DNA of 64,000 nucleotides from Prorocentrum cordatum. Its lineage: Eukaryota; Sar; Dinophyceae; Prorocentrales; Prorocentraceae. Within the stretch, counting starts at the first letter, position 1. Every line of letters starts with the position of its first letter. The stretch is from the NCBI GenBank assembly GCA_963575745.1, contig CAUYUJ010020550.1, forward strand, positions 7,003-71,002. The letters are read 5' to 3'. Under the pieces are notes generated by a model. The model worked only from the letters and a program-made list of their open reading frames with translations, ran no database searches and was not told the DNA's origin. Below, in pieces: positions 52,137-63,079 of this stretch. The position numbers and the translations under genes were made by a program.

Positions 52137-52325
52137 GGTTCGTGTCGTGTCGACCGGTGGCGACTCCGCCGCTGGCGTTCAACATTGGACGCAGCCCGCG
52201 ACCCACAATCGGTCGATGTTGCAGGATGTTGAACGATCTGACGTTTCGGCATCGGCCGATCGTTCAGGGTTGAACGATCCCCGCTGTTTCGGAAACCAAC
52301 CTCGAAGTCGGCACGACACAAGCCT
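52137..52325. mobile_element. Small TIR element, family M2, copy 2 (inverted relative to copy 1)
   Basis: The ends AGGTTCGTGTCGTGTCGAC and GTCGGCACGACACAAGCCT are inverted repeats (16 of 19). The interior aligns with the reverse complement of 34962-35141, sharing CGACTC-CGGCG, GTTCAAC, AATCGGTCGATGTT, GTTTCGG and GATCGTTCAGGGTTGAACGAT blocks. Confidence 0.85.
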
Positions 52326-52424
52326 GCAGTACAGGGGATGTTCAAAAAGCTCCGAACCCACCCGCCCTGCCGGCCTGTCGACGCCAATTGTTCACGTTTG
52401 AGGCCCACCGCGCTCCCGCGGCAG

Positions 52425-52544
52425 GAGTGGCAGCAGTGCCCGGGCTTGCAGCCCTGCGGCCGGTGCCAGCCGCGGCACTGCGAGTTCGGCGACTGGGGCG
52501 AATGGCACCCCAGCGGGCAGCCGCCGCCGCCAGGGCACCATTAG
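52425..52544 (+). pseudogene. Thrombospondin type 1-like motif fragment
   Basis: The plus-strand frame reads EWQQCPGLQPCGRC then CEFGDWGEWHPSGQ before a stop. Closely spaced Cys and a WxxW pattern after Cys are typical of thrombospondin type 1 repeats, which bind glycans or proteins outside the cell. Only about 40 residues are present, with no signal peptide or second repeat. It may be an exon scrap or chance; support is weak. Confidence 0.3.
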
Positions 52545-53340
52545 GTTTGAGGTTTGTCCGGATTTCGAGGTTCGAGGTGAAAGGTTATAGAACAATTTCG
52601 TCGTCTCTCTGTGGTTTTCCAGCCTCTGGATACCTTTTCAGCGGGTGCGCTTTGCCGAGGGCGTTCCAGGAGGGTCCAGATCGTCCCGAACGACTGCCAG
52701 AGGCTTAATTTGTGACCCGACAACTATATCAAGGGACGTTTTTGTTTTGAGTATTCATTTATAACCAAAAATTATTGTTTATCCCCCTGCCTGGTGACCA
52801 TTGTGTGTTTTTTCAATGAAAGTGCTCCTCCCGGGGCTTGCACCTGGCTTTTTACAAGGGAGAGGGTGGGGTCACCAAACTGTCTTGTTGACCTCCGGTT
52901 CAAAACAACAGCAGCTCCCGCTTAATATTTCCTCACATGTTTTCGAGAAATTGCGCTACGCGTGGGACTTCCTGATAATGCAGGAATCGCGCTCTCGCAT
53001 GTGACTTCCTTGCAAATTATAGAAGCGCCGCGCCGTCGAGGCTCAGGAATCGTGCGCTCGCCCTGGTTTCTCTCGCGGTTCGCGTGGGAATCCCGCTATC
53101 TCTCGAGACTTCCTCGCGATTCAGTTCGTACCCACGCATCAGCAACCCGCTTGCTCGACCTGGCCGCTTGGGCCCGCCTTCCCGACCCGCCCGTTAGGGT
53201 CTACCCGCCTGATCAGCCAGTCTGGTTTTGCCACGTGTTTTCTGCTCCTAGCCCCGCTTCTGCTAATCCCGTGCTCCATCCTTCTCCCTCCCCATTCCAT
53301 CCGTCCTCTCTTCCCGTGTTTTAGGGGCTGCACCAATTTC
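52545..53340. other. No gene recognised
   Basis: Ordinary composition with short frames. Repeated TCGCG-TTCGCGTGG words lie near 52960-53120 (CTACGCGTGGGACTTCCT, TTCGCGTGGGAATCCCG). Confidence 0.4.
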
Positions 53341-53352
53341 ACGCGGCAGGTA

Positions 53353-53491
53353 AGGAAGATATCTCCCCAGGGGGGTAAGTACGATCGAAGACGAACAGGG
53401 CGGGTATCGAGGGTTTTGGGTACACGTGTTCAATGCCATGTGAGCAGGTCAGAGCGAACAGTCTGAACATGCTTGTTGTTGCTGTTGTTGC

Positions 53492-53543
<52 letters not shown>

Positions 53544-53575
53544 CTTGTTGCTGTTGGTGAATACTCATTTCTAGA
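53353..53575. repeat. Duplicated block ending in (TTG)n, copy 1
   Basis: GGAAGATATCTCCCC, ATCGAAGACGAACAGGGCGG, GTATCGAGGG and AGAGCGAACAGTCT are followed by about 70 bp of (TTG)n. The same order recurs at 55955-56170. Confidence 0.85.
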
Positions 53576-53639
53576 GAATACTTATTGTTAATCTCCAGAA
53601 ACGGTTCCGCGCGCTCTCGCCTCGACAGTTTCTCTAAAA

Positions 53640-54005
53640 ACGAGGCTCCCGCGCGAGCGTTGGCTTGAGTCTACATGTGTGCCCTTGGAGGCCCGGCTAC
53701 AACGACAACGGCTCCGGCTCGATACTTCCTCACAATTTACCCCGAGACACCCTGGCCAGAGAGGCCCTCGAAGTCAGGACCGGCGCTCTCGCAATTCAGT
53801 CAAGTTGGCGGAGGCCCAGCCACGACGACAAGGGCTCCTGTTCAATATTTCCTCACGATTTACCCCGAGAGTCCCTGGCCAGGAAGGCCTCCGAATTCAG
53901 GAACGGCGCTCTCGTTCGAGACATTCTCATGATTCAGTCAAATTGGTTGAGGCCCAATTGCGACGACAAGGGCTCTCGTTCGATACTTCCTCAAGATGTA
54001 GTCGG
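53640..54005. repeat. Tandem units of about 125-135 bp
   Basis: CGACGACAAGGGCTC-like and CTGGCCAGAGAGGCC-like blocks recur at about 53698, 53822, 53958 and 53751, 53876. Two more units lie at 55735-55945, on the other side of the 78-bp minisatellite. Confidence 0.8.
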
Positions 54006-54007
54006 CA

Positions 54008-55335
54008 TTCCGACCTCCAGCCCCTAGCGTCAGACTCCCCGCTTCCACTTCCATCTTTCGACCTCCCAACCTCAACCAGCTCAACATTACGACCTCCAGC
54101 CTCTAGCATCCGACTTTCCACTTCCACCTCCACCCATCGACCTCCAGCGCCCACCAGGTCAGCATTCCAACCTCCAACCTCCAGCATCCGACTTTCCACC
54201 TCCACCTCCACCTATCGACCTCCAACGTCCATCAGCTCAACATTGTGACCTCCAACCTCTAACATCCGACTCTCCACTTCCAGCTCCACCAATCGACCTC
54301 CAGCGTACTCCAGTTCAGCACTCCGACTTACAATCTCCAGCATCCGACTCTCACACGATGCGCTCGCTGCCTCGCGTTGAGTTCACTGCTGTGGAAGCGC
54401 CTGCGAGAGCCCCGGGGACTCCTCGAGGCCACGGGGTGCCTAGTGGAGCCCAGACTGTTACTTAAGACCGTTTTTCTTGTTCTCCTGAATGGCAGAAGAA
54501 CGCGCACATGACGACCTCCAACCTCTAGCGTCCGACTTTCCACTTCCACATCCACCTATCGACCTCGAGCGTCCATCAACTCAACATTACGACCTCCAAC
54601 CTCTAGCATGCGACTCTTCACTTCTACCTCCACCTATCGACCTCCAGCGTCCACCAGCTCAGCACTCCGACCTCCAACCCCTAGCATCCGACTCTCCACT
54701 TCCAGCTCCACCGATCGACCTGCAACGCTCACCAGCTCAACATTACGACCTCCAGCCTCCAGCATGTACCTTTCCGCTTCCACCTCCACCGATCTACCTC
54801 CCAACCTCCAACAGTTCAGCATTCTAACCTCCAGCCTCCAGCATCTGACTTTCCACTTCCCCCTCCACTAATCGACCTCCAGCGTCCACCAGGTCAACAC
54901 TCCGACTTGCAATCTCCAGCACCCGACTCTCCACCTCCACTCCACTTCCACCTATCGACCTCCAACGATCACCAGCTCAACAGTAAGATCTCCAACCTCC
55001 AGCATCCGACTCTCCACTTCAAGCTCGACCAATCGACCTCCAGCGTCCACCAGCTCAGCACTCCGACCACAAACGTCTAGCATCCGACTTACGATCCACC
55101 TCCACCAATCGACCTCCAGCGTCCAACAGCCCCGCATTCCGTCCTCCAGCATCTAGCATCCGACTCTCCACTCCCACCTCTATTTATCGACTTCCAACGC
55201 CCACCAAATCAGCATTTCCAACAACTAACCTTTAGCAGCCGACTCTCGACTTCTACCTCCACCAATCGACCTCCACCCTCCACCAGCACAACATCCCGAC
55301 CTCGAGTTTCTAACCTCCGACTTCCCGTTTCCACC
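54008..55335. repeat. Minisatellite, unit about 78 bp, about 16 copies
   Basis: Units contain CGACCTCCA(G/A)CGTCCACC, AGCTCAACATT, CGACCTCCAACCTCTAGCAT and CCGACTCTCCACTTCCACCT. Spacings of 76-79 bp are seen at 54137, 54216, 54292 and again at 54557, 54637, 54715. A short unique stretch interrupts at about 54355-54510. Confidence 0.9.
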
Positions 55336-55730
55336 GCCAGTCGACCTCCAGCGTATGTGCCTTCGGCTCCGCGTGTATCTGCGCCCTGAGTGGTATCTGA
55401 AGGATGTGACTGGATTGGAATTCGGAGGCGTTCAACTCGTTCGTGTTTGGCTTGGGCTTCGCGGTTACAGAAAGGACGACGACATCCACGGGATTCTCCG
55501 ACAGGTTCATGCCACAGACAATACGACTTCAACGAAACTACGTCACTACATCGGATTACAACAGAGGAGTGGAAACAATTGGAACATCAACATGGGAGGC
55601 ACGCATTATCCTGAGCAAGCCTCCGACGCGCGCTGCCTCTCATGCGAGGCCACGGCTTCGCCCACCTCGCCCTTAAGGGGCCTGGGCGCATGCCCGCACA
55701 GGCGATCCGATCCGATCCGATCAAGATGTA
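55336..55730. other. No gene recognised
   Basis: CGATCCGATCCGATCCGATC near 55702-55725 is a (GATCC)n run. A plus-strand frame (GLEFGGVQLVRVWLGLRGY) has no known domain. Confidence 0.4.
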
Positions 55731-55949
55731 TTCGCAAAGGCCTTTGCCAGAGGGGCTCCCGAACTCAAGTGCGGCGTTCTCGCTCGAGATCTCCTTGTAA
55801 TTCAGGCAAGTTGGTGGAGGCCCACACTCGGCGACAAGGGTTCCCGTTCGATATTTCTCCATTTGTATTCCGAGAGCCCCTGGCCAGAGAGGCCCCCGAA
55901 TTCAGGAACGGCGCTCTCGCTCGAGAGTTCTTCGCACTTCAGTCAGTGG

Positions 55950-56077
55950 CCGACAAGGAAGATATCCCCCCCGAAAGGGGGTGCAATCGAAGACGAAGTG
56001 GGCGGGTATCGAGGGTTGGGGTATGCAGACTGCAACACACGCGTGCCAGTAAGAGCGAACAGTCTTAAACTGATTGT

Positions 56078-56124
<47 letters not shown>

Positions 56125-56131
56125 CTGCTGC

Positions 56132-56167
<36 letters not shown>

Positions 56168-56175
56168 CGTTGAAC
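55950..56175. repeat. Duplicated block ending in (TTG)n/(GCTGTT)n, copy 2
   Basis: GGAAGATATCCCCCC, AATCGAAGACGAAGTGGGCG, GTATCGAGGGTTGGGG and AGAGCGAACAGTCTTAAAC precede about 95 bp of GCTGTT and TTG repeats. Confidence 0.85.
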
Positions 56176-57125
56176 TCCCATTCGTGTGGTTGTCATCCGT
56201 ATGTCAGCCTCCTCCTCCTTCGCCTCCGTCCCGCCTCCCTTGTGTGCCGCCGTTGTGGTTCGCAAGGGCCCTTGAGTCGTCTGGCGCGCAGTCGACGGGC
56301 GCGCCCTGCCCCCCGTGAAAGGAAGAGAACGTGCTCTCTTATAGCACGGGTCCCCCTACTTGTACTTCGTGTCTCTCTGTATTCCATATAGTTACTCCCG
56401 TGCGTTCCACAATGGCAGCGGAGCGCGTGGTTCTGATCAACGAGGGGAGTCAGGCTGATTCCCCTGCCACCCGACTCTCGGGTGACATATTCCATATTCG
56501 TCTCCCGTTTTTCACGCTTCCCACGTTCTGGCGCCGAGCGCCGCCATGGGCCGTCCAGCCGTCGCTCAGCCTCTCGAAGACGAGCTTCCGGATGGTCCTT
56601 AGAAACCACCAGGGCAGGGTCCTTGGGCAGGGGTCGGAGGACGAGAAAACGCTCTCTGGGACGGTGATGACGACTTGGGTTGGTCAGATGAAGCCCGCTG
56701 ATGCACGGCCCAGTACGCAGTCGTCTTTATCAAGTTGGAGCGCGCGGGGCCGTGGTTCGCCGACTGCCCTTTTTCGGTTGAACACGTCTCTGCGAGGACA
56801 GTCCACGCCGTTCACTCAGACTTATTGGGGAAATGCTGCTGCCAGATTTTCTGATCACCGCAGGGGGCAATTTCCGGAATAATCGGGAGCCCCACAAATA
56901 CCAACGACCTACCCCCCACCTGGGGTGGAAATGATCGTGGTCCGCACGCGGACCAGTGTTTTGTCGAGTGGCAGATGCGCGCCATAGTCCCGAGGGCTCA
57001 AAGCTGGGTTGGCTGGCCCCTGTGGGGAACCACCGGCATAGCCTCCTGTTCGCTTTCGCCCCCGCCATATATCGAACGGGTGTAGGGCCCCCTTGCGGGG
57101 GGCCCGTGGCGCTACGCTCTGAGAG
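56176..57125. other. No gene called; possible 5' region of the 57-64 kb retroelement
   Basis: Plus-strand scraps such as RENALWDGDDDLGWSDEAR (about 56645-56700) look protein-like but cannot be assigned. GGGCCCCCTTGCGGGGGGCC at 57087-57106 is a strong hairpin. Confidence 0.3.
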
Positions 57126-57128
57126 CGC

Positions 57129-58579
57129 GTCCACCCTGCAACCGTGGCGGCGTGCGTCGAAGACTGCATTTACACCGCGGCGGACTTTCTCGACCCAAGG
57201 GGTTCGAAGTCCGCGCAGTGGCAGTCCGACAGCAAGGTGGGGGAGCTCATCCTCACCAAGGACTACTCTGACGCTGGTACAGGTCAGGGATCTTCTCTTT
57301 CTAAGATTGCCTTGGAACGTCAGTCAAGTTCTGAAGGGGAAGATTTTGGAGGTTACTCATCTCGGTTCTTTTGATTGATATTACAGGTGGTACGTCAGGG
57401 ACGTCCTCAAGAAGGATAGGCCCATCTGGCTCCACATATGCTCGCAGGGATCTGCGAGGGCGTGCTGTGCAAGGATGCCCGCCTCCAAGGACGAGAGGAA
57501 GGCGGAGGTCGTCCAAGTCGACTTGTGGCGCAAGGTGCTCGCCCGGGAGGCTCGTGAGCTCCCGTGGGTGCCCTCCAGAACCCCCCCGAAGAAAAGGGTT
57601 CTTCCAGAGCCGCCCAGAAAGGGGCGCCCCCCTCCCGATCAAGAGCGGGAGGAGGAAAAGGGGGAGGAGGAAGAGGGGCAGCATCAGGAGCAAGAGCACG
57701 AGAACGGCGTCGACGCCTACGATCCGCTCGGCCTCAGGACAGGAAAGGACAGCGGCGGCGGTGGCAGCCGGAGAGGCGACGAAAAGAGGGGCAACAGGCC
57801 CGAGCCGCCGCCTCGGACGGGCAAAGGTGGTACTCTCATGGAGGACCTCGCGGAGATCGAGAAGGCGCGGCCAGTGGCAGTGGCGCTCGTGACCAAGTTC
57901 CGGGCGCTGGGGCCACCATGAGGCAGAAGCTCTCCGATTTCCTCGCCGAGAGGGCCAACGCTACGAGTGCGCGCGCTGAGAAGCCGGCTGGGGCCAGGGA
58001 CCCCAAGGACGAGGAGTCGATCACGATCGACGGACTTGCTCGCATCATCCGGCGTCGTGTGATTGCGGACTCTGACGAGTCGGGGGAAGACGAGGGAGGA
58101 CCAGGGACGGCAGGTCAAGGAACGTCGACATCCTCAAGACGCGGCGGGAGTCTCCCGGCCAGCTCAGCGAGGATGCGCTGCAGCGGATGGCGAGGCTCCT
58201 TGGCACCCTGGCGGCCTCCGATTTCAGCGACGCCGCGTGCCGAGCGATTGTCCAGGCCTGCGTGCGCCAGATCATGTTCAACGAGTTCCCCCGGCAGAAG
58301 ATTGGCCTGCGCAATTCCCGGGAGATCGAGATTCTGGCGCTTGCGGCCGATCTCCTCCTCCAGGGGGGGCAGGCGGGGGCCCTGGGCGTCGTCGTGCAGG
58401 GGCTCGAGGCCCTCGAGCGTTCCCTCGTCGACGAGAATTGGACCGTCGCCAGGTGGTACGAGCTCGTGCCGACGGGGGGGGCGCAGCTCGCCAGCCGCGC
58501 GGAGGCGACGGCAGCGCTCAAGCTCGAGGAGTCCGAGAGGAAGCTCAAGGGGCCCAGGGCCGTCGGGATCAAGCCCTGA
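57129..58579 (+). pseudogene. Gag-like protein of the RT-methyltransferase element, frameshifted
   Basis: The first segment reads AACVEDCIYTAADFLDPRG (57144 on). The second, from about 57388, reads WYVRDVLKKDRPIWLHICSQ and runs into a Glu/Gln/Pro-rich linker ending at 57921. The third (from 57918) reads MRQKLSDFLAERANATSARA. The fourth (to 58579) reads DILKTRRESPGQLSEDALQR, then KIGLRNSREIEILALAADLL and GLEALERSLVDENWTVARWY. The RNSREIEIL...VQGLEALE...DENW...ARWYEL pattern recurs, from memory, ahead of RT domains in dinoflagellate retroelements and is probably a capsid-type helical domain. The breaks need two to three frame changes; an intron at about 57284-57386 is an alternative for the first. 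Confidence 0.6.
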
Positions 58580-59283
58580 TCCAGGACTGCATGGGGGCAG
58601 TCAGGGCCTGCCGCTCCGACGCCTGCGTCGGCGGCCATCTCGAATTCTACACCGCTGATTTCTTCTACGTCGGCCGAGGCTGCCGTGGCGCAGCCGTTGG
58701 AGAGCCGCCACCCCGTTGGTGTTGGAGGCAACTTGCAGCGCCAGGGGTCGGGGGCGAGCGGCAGGGGTTGCGGCGGGGCGGCCGGCCAGCAGCCCAAACC
58801 CTGGAGGGGCCGCAACCGGAAGCGCTTGGGCAGGTGGTAGGCGCTGATGCGGCTCTCGCCGGCTGTATCCAGATTTTTGCACAGCCGGTGGTGAGTGAAG
58901 CTTGGGCTCGCTGTGCGCGGGGCCGTTCGTTGATTTGCGATTGCGGCCTGGAGCGGTGCCATGTGGGTCCGCTTGAGGTCCTCCTGTCGCGTCGCAGCGT
59001 CGAGCCCCATATCAGATGGGACAGGCCGAGGCATTGGTTGGGGCACGAACTGGAGGAGCTACCCGAGCCGCTTACCTTCAGTTCCCTGGGCGTGCTTTTG
59101 GATAGTGCGATAAGGCAGCGTGCTGGGGGTCTGTCTGAGATGGACGCCCTAGCTCACGCTGTCGAGACCACATTCTCCTTCATGCCCGCAGGGGGGCGCA
59201 GTTTGGCCAGCGATGACACTTTGACCCAGGATGTGCTACCAGTGCCTGTCGGTCAATTGCGGGGTGAGCCCGCTCTTGCATGA
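58580..59283 (+). pseudogene. Linker reading frame between gag-like and RT parts
   Basis: The frame continues from the gag end with a shift: LIQDCMGAVRACRSDACVGG, a Gly/Arg-rich stretch, then GRSLICDCGLERCHVGPLEV and LEELPEPLTFSSLGVLLDSA, ending at 59283. No known domain is recognised; position and strand place it in the element. Confidence 0.4.
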
Positions 59284-59660
59284 CTTCTACTTACAGCCCA
59301 GAATTGTCTTTTTGCCGGGACCTCCCGGTTCGTATACAGCGGCATTACAGCCAAGCCGCATTTCATCGAAGAGCATCGAAGTATGATTTCCATCGCGCAG
59401 CGTCGCGTTGAACGTCTTGGCAGCCAGCCCGAGGGTATCCCTCGGAATTCTTTACGCTTCGCGTATCCCCACCAGCCCATCTCACAGCAGCAACTCTTGC
59501 GAAGCATGCCGACAGTCGTGTTTTTTTCAGGCGTGTGTCCGCTTGGCCCCGCATATCTCCCCTGTTCCTCCTTCCTCCCGCCTCCTTGCACATCCTCCTT
59601 GTGGGGTGGGCGGGAGAAGGACGAGGCGGAGGAGGAGGGAGAGAAAACGCTCCTCGTGAT
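59284..59660. other. No gene recognised
   Basis: Ordinary composition, with a purine-rich GACGAGGCGGAGGAGGAGGG run near 59620-59645. Confidence 0.4.
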
Positions 59661-60062
59661 TTGAGTCGTTTGGGGTTTCTCGTCCTGGTGTGAGTCGTTC
59701 GGGCCCTTCTTCCTGGTGTGAGTCGTTCGGGCTCTTCGTGGTGTGAGTCGTTCGGGCTCTTCGTCCTGGTGTGAGTCGTTCGGGCTTCTCGTGGTGTGAG
59801 TTGTTCGGGCCCCTCATCCTGGTGTGAGTCGTTCGGGCCCCTCCTCCTGGTGTAACTCGTTCGGGCTCCTCGTGGTGTGAGTCGTTCGGGGCCCGCGTCG
59901 TGGTGTGAGTCGTTCGGGCTCCTCGTGGTGTGAGTCGTTCGGGCGCCTCGTCCTGGTGTGAGTCGTTCGGGCCCCTCCTTGTGATGTGAGTCGTTCGGGC
60001 TCTTCGTGGTGTGAGTCGTTCGGGCCCCTCGTCCTGGTGTGAGTCGTTCGGGCTCCTCGTGG
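59661..60062. repeat. Minisatellite GTGTGAGTCGTTCGGG, unit 22-29 bp
   Basis: About 14 copies of GGTGTGAGTCGTTCGGGC followed by CCTCGTCCT, CTTCGT or CTCCTCGT variants. It lies inside the retroelement between linker and RT. Confidence 0.95.
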
Positions 60063-60300
60063 GGCCTCTTGGGGGCCTCTTGGAGCCTCTTGGGGCCTCT
60101 TGGGGGCCTCTTGGGGGCCCCTTGGGGGCTTCTTGGGGGCCTCTTGGGGCCTCTTGGGGCCTCTTGGGGGCCTCTTGGGGCCTCTTGGGGGCCTGTTGGG
60201 GCCTCTTGGGGGCTTCTTGGGGGCCTCTTGGAGGCCTCTTGGGAGCCTCCTGGGGGCCTCTTGGGGCCATCTTGGGGCCTCTTGCGACCTCCTCAGAAGC
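60060..60300. repeat. CTCTTGGGGGC minisatellite
   Basis: About 18 copies of a 11-15 bp unit GGGGCCTCTTGG(GG). Its minus strand encodes PRGPQEAPKRP-type repeats. The word is the same as in the left-edge array. Confidence 0.95.
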
Positions 60301-60647
60301 GCAAATGAGCGCTGCCCCTTGAGAAGGACAAAATGAGCCCAAAACGTTAGTAACATCAATGATTTTGCTATGAAGGAAGATGAGCGCGGCCCCCTTCAGA
60401 AGGCCAAAATGGGGCCAAAACCGTAGTAAAATCAATGTTTTTGGCTTCACAGAAGAGCAGAGGGGCCAAACTCCGTCCCCCCGTCGGGGCCAGAATCCTC
60501 GTGAGGGTCGTCGTTTTTTAGCCCTCCAAGGAGTCGAAAACGACCCCCCTGACGACGCTCGGCCCTCCCTCTCCAGGCCCAGGGGGAGGGGGTACGGGGA
60601 GGGGTAAACCCCTCCCCGAGGGGAAGAAGGGGGGTTGGGGGGTTGAG
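60301..60647. other. No gene; paired AATGAG-GCC words
   Basis: GAGCGCTGCCCCTTGAGAAGG...AACGTTAGTAACATCAATGA (60307-60362) and GAGCGCGGCCCCCTTCAGAAGG...CCGTAGTAAAATCAATG (60381-60438) are two copies of a unit of about 74 bp. Confidence 0.55.
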
Positions 60648-61575
60648 AACAGAGAGAGCTCTCTAAACCACTCACGCCCAAAGAGCTGGTGGGATTCCAT
60701 CGAGCGTAAGCTTGGCATGGATCACATTGCCTATGAAGGCTCTGGCGGGCGGCGTCGCCCACTCAGCTTGGTGCAGATCGCGGAAGGGCTGCCTCCAGCT
60801 GGTGCCGTCGGCCGCGTGCCCTTGGATAAGGTAGTTCCCTGGAGGTCGCCCAGTGGCTGCGGGGGCCGAGCCGCGTCCTGAAGAGTTCCGAGGAGTGGCC
60901 TCGGCACCCGCCGCGAGCCCGGGTCAGCGCGACCTACGACGACTGGTGCGAAATCGTCTCGGAGTTGCATCGCCGCGGAGGTGCGCGGGCGATTCCGGAG
61001 TCACTGATCTTCGCGCCTCGAGGCGAGTTGTGCCTCAACGGAGCGTTCGGGGTCGTGCGACCCAAGGACGCGCTTGCGCCTAGAGGGCCTGGCCTCCGGC
61101 TCATCGTCAACCTGATCCCCGCCAACAGCTACGTGCAGGAGCATTTGGGGGAGGTGAGCGACCTGCCCATGATCGGCCAGTGGACGTCGGTTGCCCTCCT
61201 GGAGGGGCAGGTTTTGTGGATCAATTCGGATGGCCAGAAGGGTTCCTTCCAGGAACACTTGTTCAGGGTTCCCGACGCCTGGCATGGCTTCTTCGCCTTC
61301 GAGAAGCAGGTTCCGGGTACGTGCGTCGGACTTGGAACCTCGGAGCCCACGTGCGTGGCGATCGCTGTGTGCCCGATGGGATGGCTCTTGGCTGTTAAGG
61401 CTATGCAGGCAGCAGGGCGTTATTTAGCTGTGGAGCCTGCCCCTGAGGGTGCGGGGCTAACCGCCGCAGAGCATCGAGGGAACCAGGCGATGCCCCTCCG
61501 ACCATCCTCGAAAACACAGTCGTTGTTCCACGTCTACCTCGACAACTGGGACCAGTTCACGATCGGCAACAGGGA
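60648..61575 (+). pseudogene. Reverse transcriptase domain of the methyltransferase element
   Basis: Frame 1 of the domain (about 60660-60838) reads WWDSIERKLGMDHIAYEG and LVQIAEGLPPAGAVGRVPLD. After a one-base shift it continues EVAQWLRGPSRVLKSSEEW, YDDWCEIVSELHRRGGARA, LCLNGAFGVVRPKDALAPRG and LRLIVNLIPANSYVQ. NSDGQKGSFQEHLFRVPDAW holds the motif A Asp; CVAIAVCPMGWLLAVKAMQ is the motif B region. VYLDNWDQF is the catalytic box, where the second Asp of YxDD is Asn. Related dinoflagellate elements seem to vary at this box (YLDS, YIDD), so the change may be a family trait. Confidence 0.8.
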
Positions 61576-61734
61576 GGAGCTCGACGCCAGGCGGGGGCGC
61601 CCGTCCGCCGAGCAGCTGCGCCTCCGAGGCGCTTGGGCTGCCCGCGGCACCTTGCGGTCAGAGGGTAAGGAGGTCGTCAGTGAACCGATCGCTCCGTCTC
61701 TCGGTACCTTGTGGGACGGAGAGAGGGGCGTGCA

Positions 61735-62080
61735 GGGGCCGGAGCCGAAGCGAATCTGTTTCGTATTGTACCTCATATTGTACACGGTCTCTCGGCCGCG
61801 AGTTACCCAGTTGCTCCTCTCGGAGGCTTTGGGGCACATCTGCCATGTATGCTCTTGGCAGCGGCCGCTCTTCAGCGCGTTCGGGGCCGCGTTCCACGCG
61901 GCCCAGTGCGCACCGCCGCTCCCGCTCGCCGAGGAGGTCATCGACGAGCTGCTGACCGTGGCCTGCGTGCTGCCGAGCTGCGTTGTGGACCTGCGCGCGG
62001 CGATTGACCCGAGGCCAGTCGTTTTGCATGCGAGCGAGTATGGGGGCGGAGCTTGTGAGGCCTGCGGGCTCACGCCTGTT
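61735..62080 (+). pseudogene. RT connection and first RNase H motif (catalytic Asp lost)
   Basis: KRICFVLYLILYTVSRPRV and CSWQRPLFSAFGAAFHAAQ follow the RT in the same frame. VVLHASEYGGGACEACGL corresponds to the DAS..GWG-type first RNase H motif of DIRS-like and pararetroviral elements, with Asp replaced by His. The rest of the RNase H lies beyond the methyltransferase, at 63.38 kb. Confidence 0.55.
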
Positions 62081-62159
62081 GGCGCGCAGATTGCAGACCT
62101 CTGCCTTCGCGAGGTCGGTTGGGGTGCCGCAGGGGGTCCCCGACGACTGCAACCGGTGC

Positions 62160-63075
62160 GTCAGGGCCGTTATCTCCTCATCGCTGTTCGGGGCTCTTCG
62201 GCAGCAGCGCGCGCGGCCTGCGACCTCGCAGGGCTCGACGTTGCTGCGTGCATCGTGGTCTCGGAGGACGCTGCAGCTCGTCGCGCGGCGCGCTCGAGTG
62301 CCGAGGTCGACGAAGAGTGGGCGTGGGGGCGCGAATGCACCCAGGCGACCCTCGACAGAGTTGTGGCCAGGTACGCCGGGCTGCACATCCTCGTTTTCTT
62401 CAAGATCAAGAGATGCAGCCGAGGAGTTCTTTTTCCTGGGATCTCTGCCTTGGTGACTTTTCTGGAGGCGTCTCTGCAGCCGCGTTGCCCAGGTGAGCTG
62501 CGTCGTCGAGGCTTGCTCGGCGCTCGAGGCCATTGCCGTGGACTCGATCTCGGCCCACCTGGGCGTCAAGCCGTTGCTGCTGGACGCGAGGAAGCTCACG
62601 CTTGTCGCCCGGTCTTCGCTGTTCTGGTGCGTGGGTTTCGACCCTCGGTGCTTGAGCTCTCTGGAGGTCGTTGGCTCGGCGGGGGCCAGTTCAGCGCAGG
62701 TCACCACCATCGTGTGCCACGACCGCGCCGTCGCAGGCCTGCTGAATCCGGGCGCCCTGAGGGTGGACGGACGCGCAGCGGCACGTGTCCCTGGTGGTCG
62801 CTCCCGCCGGCTGCCCAGCCCTGCCGCCGGCGCAGTCCACAACTTCTCCGGGGAGTTGGTGTTGGAGGGCGGATCTAGACGCGCACTCGTGCCAGACGAG
62901 TTGGAGCGACTGCTCGGCTTCTGCGCTGGCCACGCGCGCGAAGCCTTGGGGAAAGGGAGCAAATCGGCGGTCGAGAAGCTACTGCGTGGTGCTCGACTTC
63001 CGCTCCTGGACGGCGCCACCAGCCCGTTCGTTCTCAGCCTCCTGCTGCAGGGCCTCGCGTGCAGGAGCGCAGCAA
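62160..63075 (+). pseudogene. DNA cytosine-5 methyltransferase domain, decayed
   Basis: RYLLIAVRGSSAAARAACDL aligns with motif I (normally a LFDGIGG loop for S-adenosylmethionine) and is followed by LAGLDVAACIVVSEDAAAR and the pattern of the motif II/III region. The PCQ motif and its surroundings are missing at about 62390-62490. After a frame change, LVARSSLFWCVGFDP resembles the motif VIII region (usually RxRLFW). RRALVPDELERLLGF resembles motif IX, and RLPLLDGATSPFVLSLLL motif X (usually LLGNSxxV). Motif I, PCQ and the LLGN box are all damaged, so it cannot methylate. The assignment rests on motif order and on knowledge that dinoflagellate retroelements have captured such domains. Confidence 0.6.
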
Positions 63076-63079
63076 ACGT

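Noticed and set aside
57284-57386. An intron between two gag-like segments
   Set aside because: A GT...AG pair exists, but joining at it does not restore the frame of the next segment, so a frameshift is at least as likely.
59527-60762. A 411-codon minus-strand frame rich in PRGPQEAPKRP
   Set aside because: Encoded by the two minisatellites at 59.66-60.30 kb; no domain.
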